Shown one piece after another: positions 63,704 through 64,000 of a stretch of 64,000 nt of DNA (position 1 is the stretch's first letter; each line of letters starts with the position of its first letter). The DNA is taken from the NCBI RefSeq assembly GCF_001421325.1, contig NZ_LMJY01000002.1, positions 47,319-111,318 of the forward strand, written 5' to 3'. The DNA is from Novosphingobium sp. Leaf2 (GTDB taxonomy: Bacteria; Pseudomonadota; Alphaproteobacteria; Sphingomonadales; Sphingomonadaceae). Both the position numbers and the translations under genes were made by a program. The notes beneath the pieces were generated by a model, which made no database searches, had not been told where the DNA came from, and saw only the letters and a list, made by a program, of their open reading frames with translations.

Positions 63704-64000
63704 TCAGGCGGCGAGCAGCCGGTAGACCGACGCGCGGCCGATCTTGAGACGCTTGGCGATCTGGGTGGCACCGAAGCCCTGCTGGCGAAGATCGCGCACA
63801 GCGTCGGGGCTGATCGTCGAGGGACGGCCCTTGTAGACATCGCCCCTGAGCTTTGCCGCCTCAATGCCCCGGCGCTGCCGCGCCTTGATAAAGTGCTTCT
63901 CCATCATCCCCACGAGCCCAAACACGGTCAGCATGACCTCGGCCATGATGTCGGTGCCGTCGAGCGTGATGGCCGGGTCATTGATCCGCAGCACCGCCTT
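63704..64000 (-). CDS. Serine recombinase (resolvase/invertase), C-terminal part; 5' end outside window
   Basis: 99 residues visible, entering from the right edge. 'GTDIMAEVMLTVFGLVGMME' and 'FIKARQRRGIEAAKLRGDVYKGRPS' are the long helix E and linker of Pin/Tn3-type resolvases. 'QQGFGATQIAKRLKIGRASVYRLL' is the C-terminal helix-turn-helix. The catalytic Ser lies beyond the window. It indicates a second mobile element or a transposon resolution module next to the tRNA-Leu cassette. Confidence 0.93.
   Translation of the reverse strand, partial: KAVLRINDPAITLDGTDIMAEVMLTVFGLVGMMEKHFIKARQRRGIEAAKLRGDVYKGRPSTISPDAVRDLRQQGFGATQIAKRLKIGRASVYRLLAA

Overview
The window is high-GC DNA with the gene content of an alphaproteobacterium, most likely a sphingomonad (Sphingomonadales, Novosphingobium/Sphingobium-like). 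Reasons: compact overlapping operons with ATGA/GTGA junctions, a large TonB-dependent receptor, an MJ0042 zinc-ribbon gene next to ftsEX, an SspB-type ClpXP adaptor, a fructose PTS with a fused EIIA-HPr-EI protein, and a hisC-tyrA pair divergent from metXW, as known from Zymomonas. The family-level assignment is inference from content; no 16S gene is present.

Layout. 1-2.8 kb: end of an unknown gene, a doubled DUF1428 protein, a two-domain VOC protein, a decayed LprI-like gene and a small UVR-motif protein. 2.9-10.8 kb: large-subunit catalase with terminator, a small stress-type protein, an OmpA-family protein behind a hairpin-rich leader, and a two-gene operon of a double KaiC-like ATPase and a hybrid histidine kinase. 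11-16.5 kb: fructose-1,6-bisphosphatase, three small proteins, dapD, gmk and sspB. 16.7-21 kb: histidine operon hisB-yciI-hisH-hisA-(small membrane protein)-hisF-(mini PEP-CTERM protein)-hisE-HIT. 21.2-25.9 kb: ybgC-tolQRAB-pal. 26-38.7 kb: a J-domain protein, an oprB-fruA-fruK-fruB operon with a palindromic operator divergent from a LacI-type gene coupled to a shikimate-dehydrogenase-like gene, and an acid phosphatase/TonB-receptor pair. 38.8-49.3 kb: queuosine-precursor transporter, argB, lipoprotein, yggT-folD, ftsEX, ydcF-plsC, exported proteins and a transglutaminase. 49.4-53.2 kb: hisC-tyrA and, divergently, metX-metW.

From 53.2 kb the DNA becomes accessory. An HxlR regulator and a PRISE-like reductase lie between intact metW and a frameshifted second copy of the metW 3' end, which is followed by the likely original metXW terminator. 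Next come an RcnR/DmeR-type metal-sensing repressor with a clear operator, facing a porin gene, then a zinc-ribbon-less PhnA/YjdM protein, a LysE exporter, a GST and an NDUFA9-like protein.

At 60.5 kb a tRNA-Leu(CAG) gene is the attachment site of a small integrative cassette: tyrosine integrase plus an AT-richer DUF2971 gene. The cassette is bracketed by inverted copies of the tRNA end and the sequence next to it. Beyond it lie a small unknown gene and the C-terminal part of a serine recombinase that runs off the window. This cassette, the metW duplication, the KaiC-like/kinase operon and the mini PEP-CTERM gene are the parts most worth following up.
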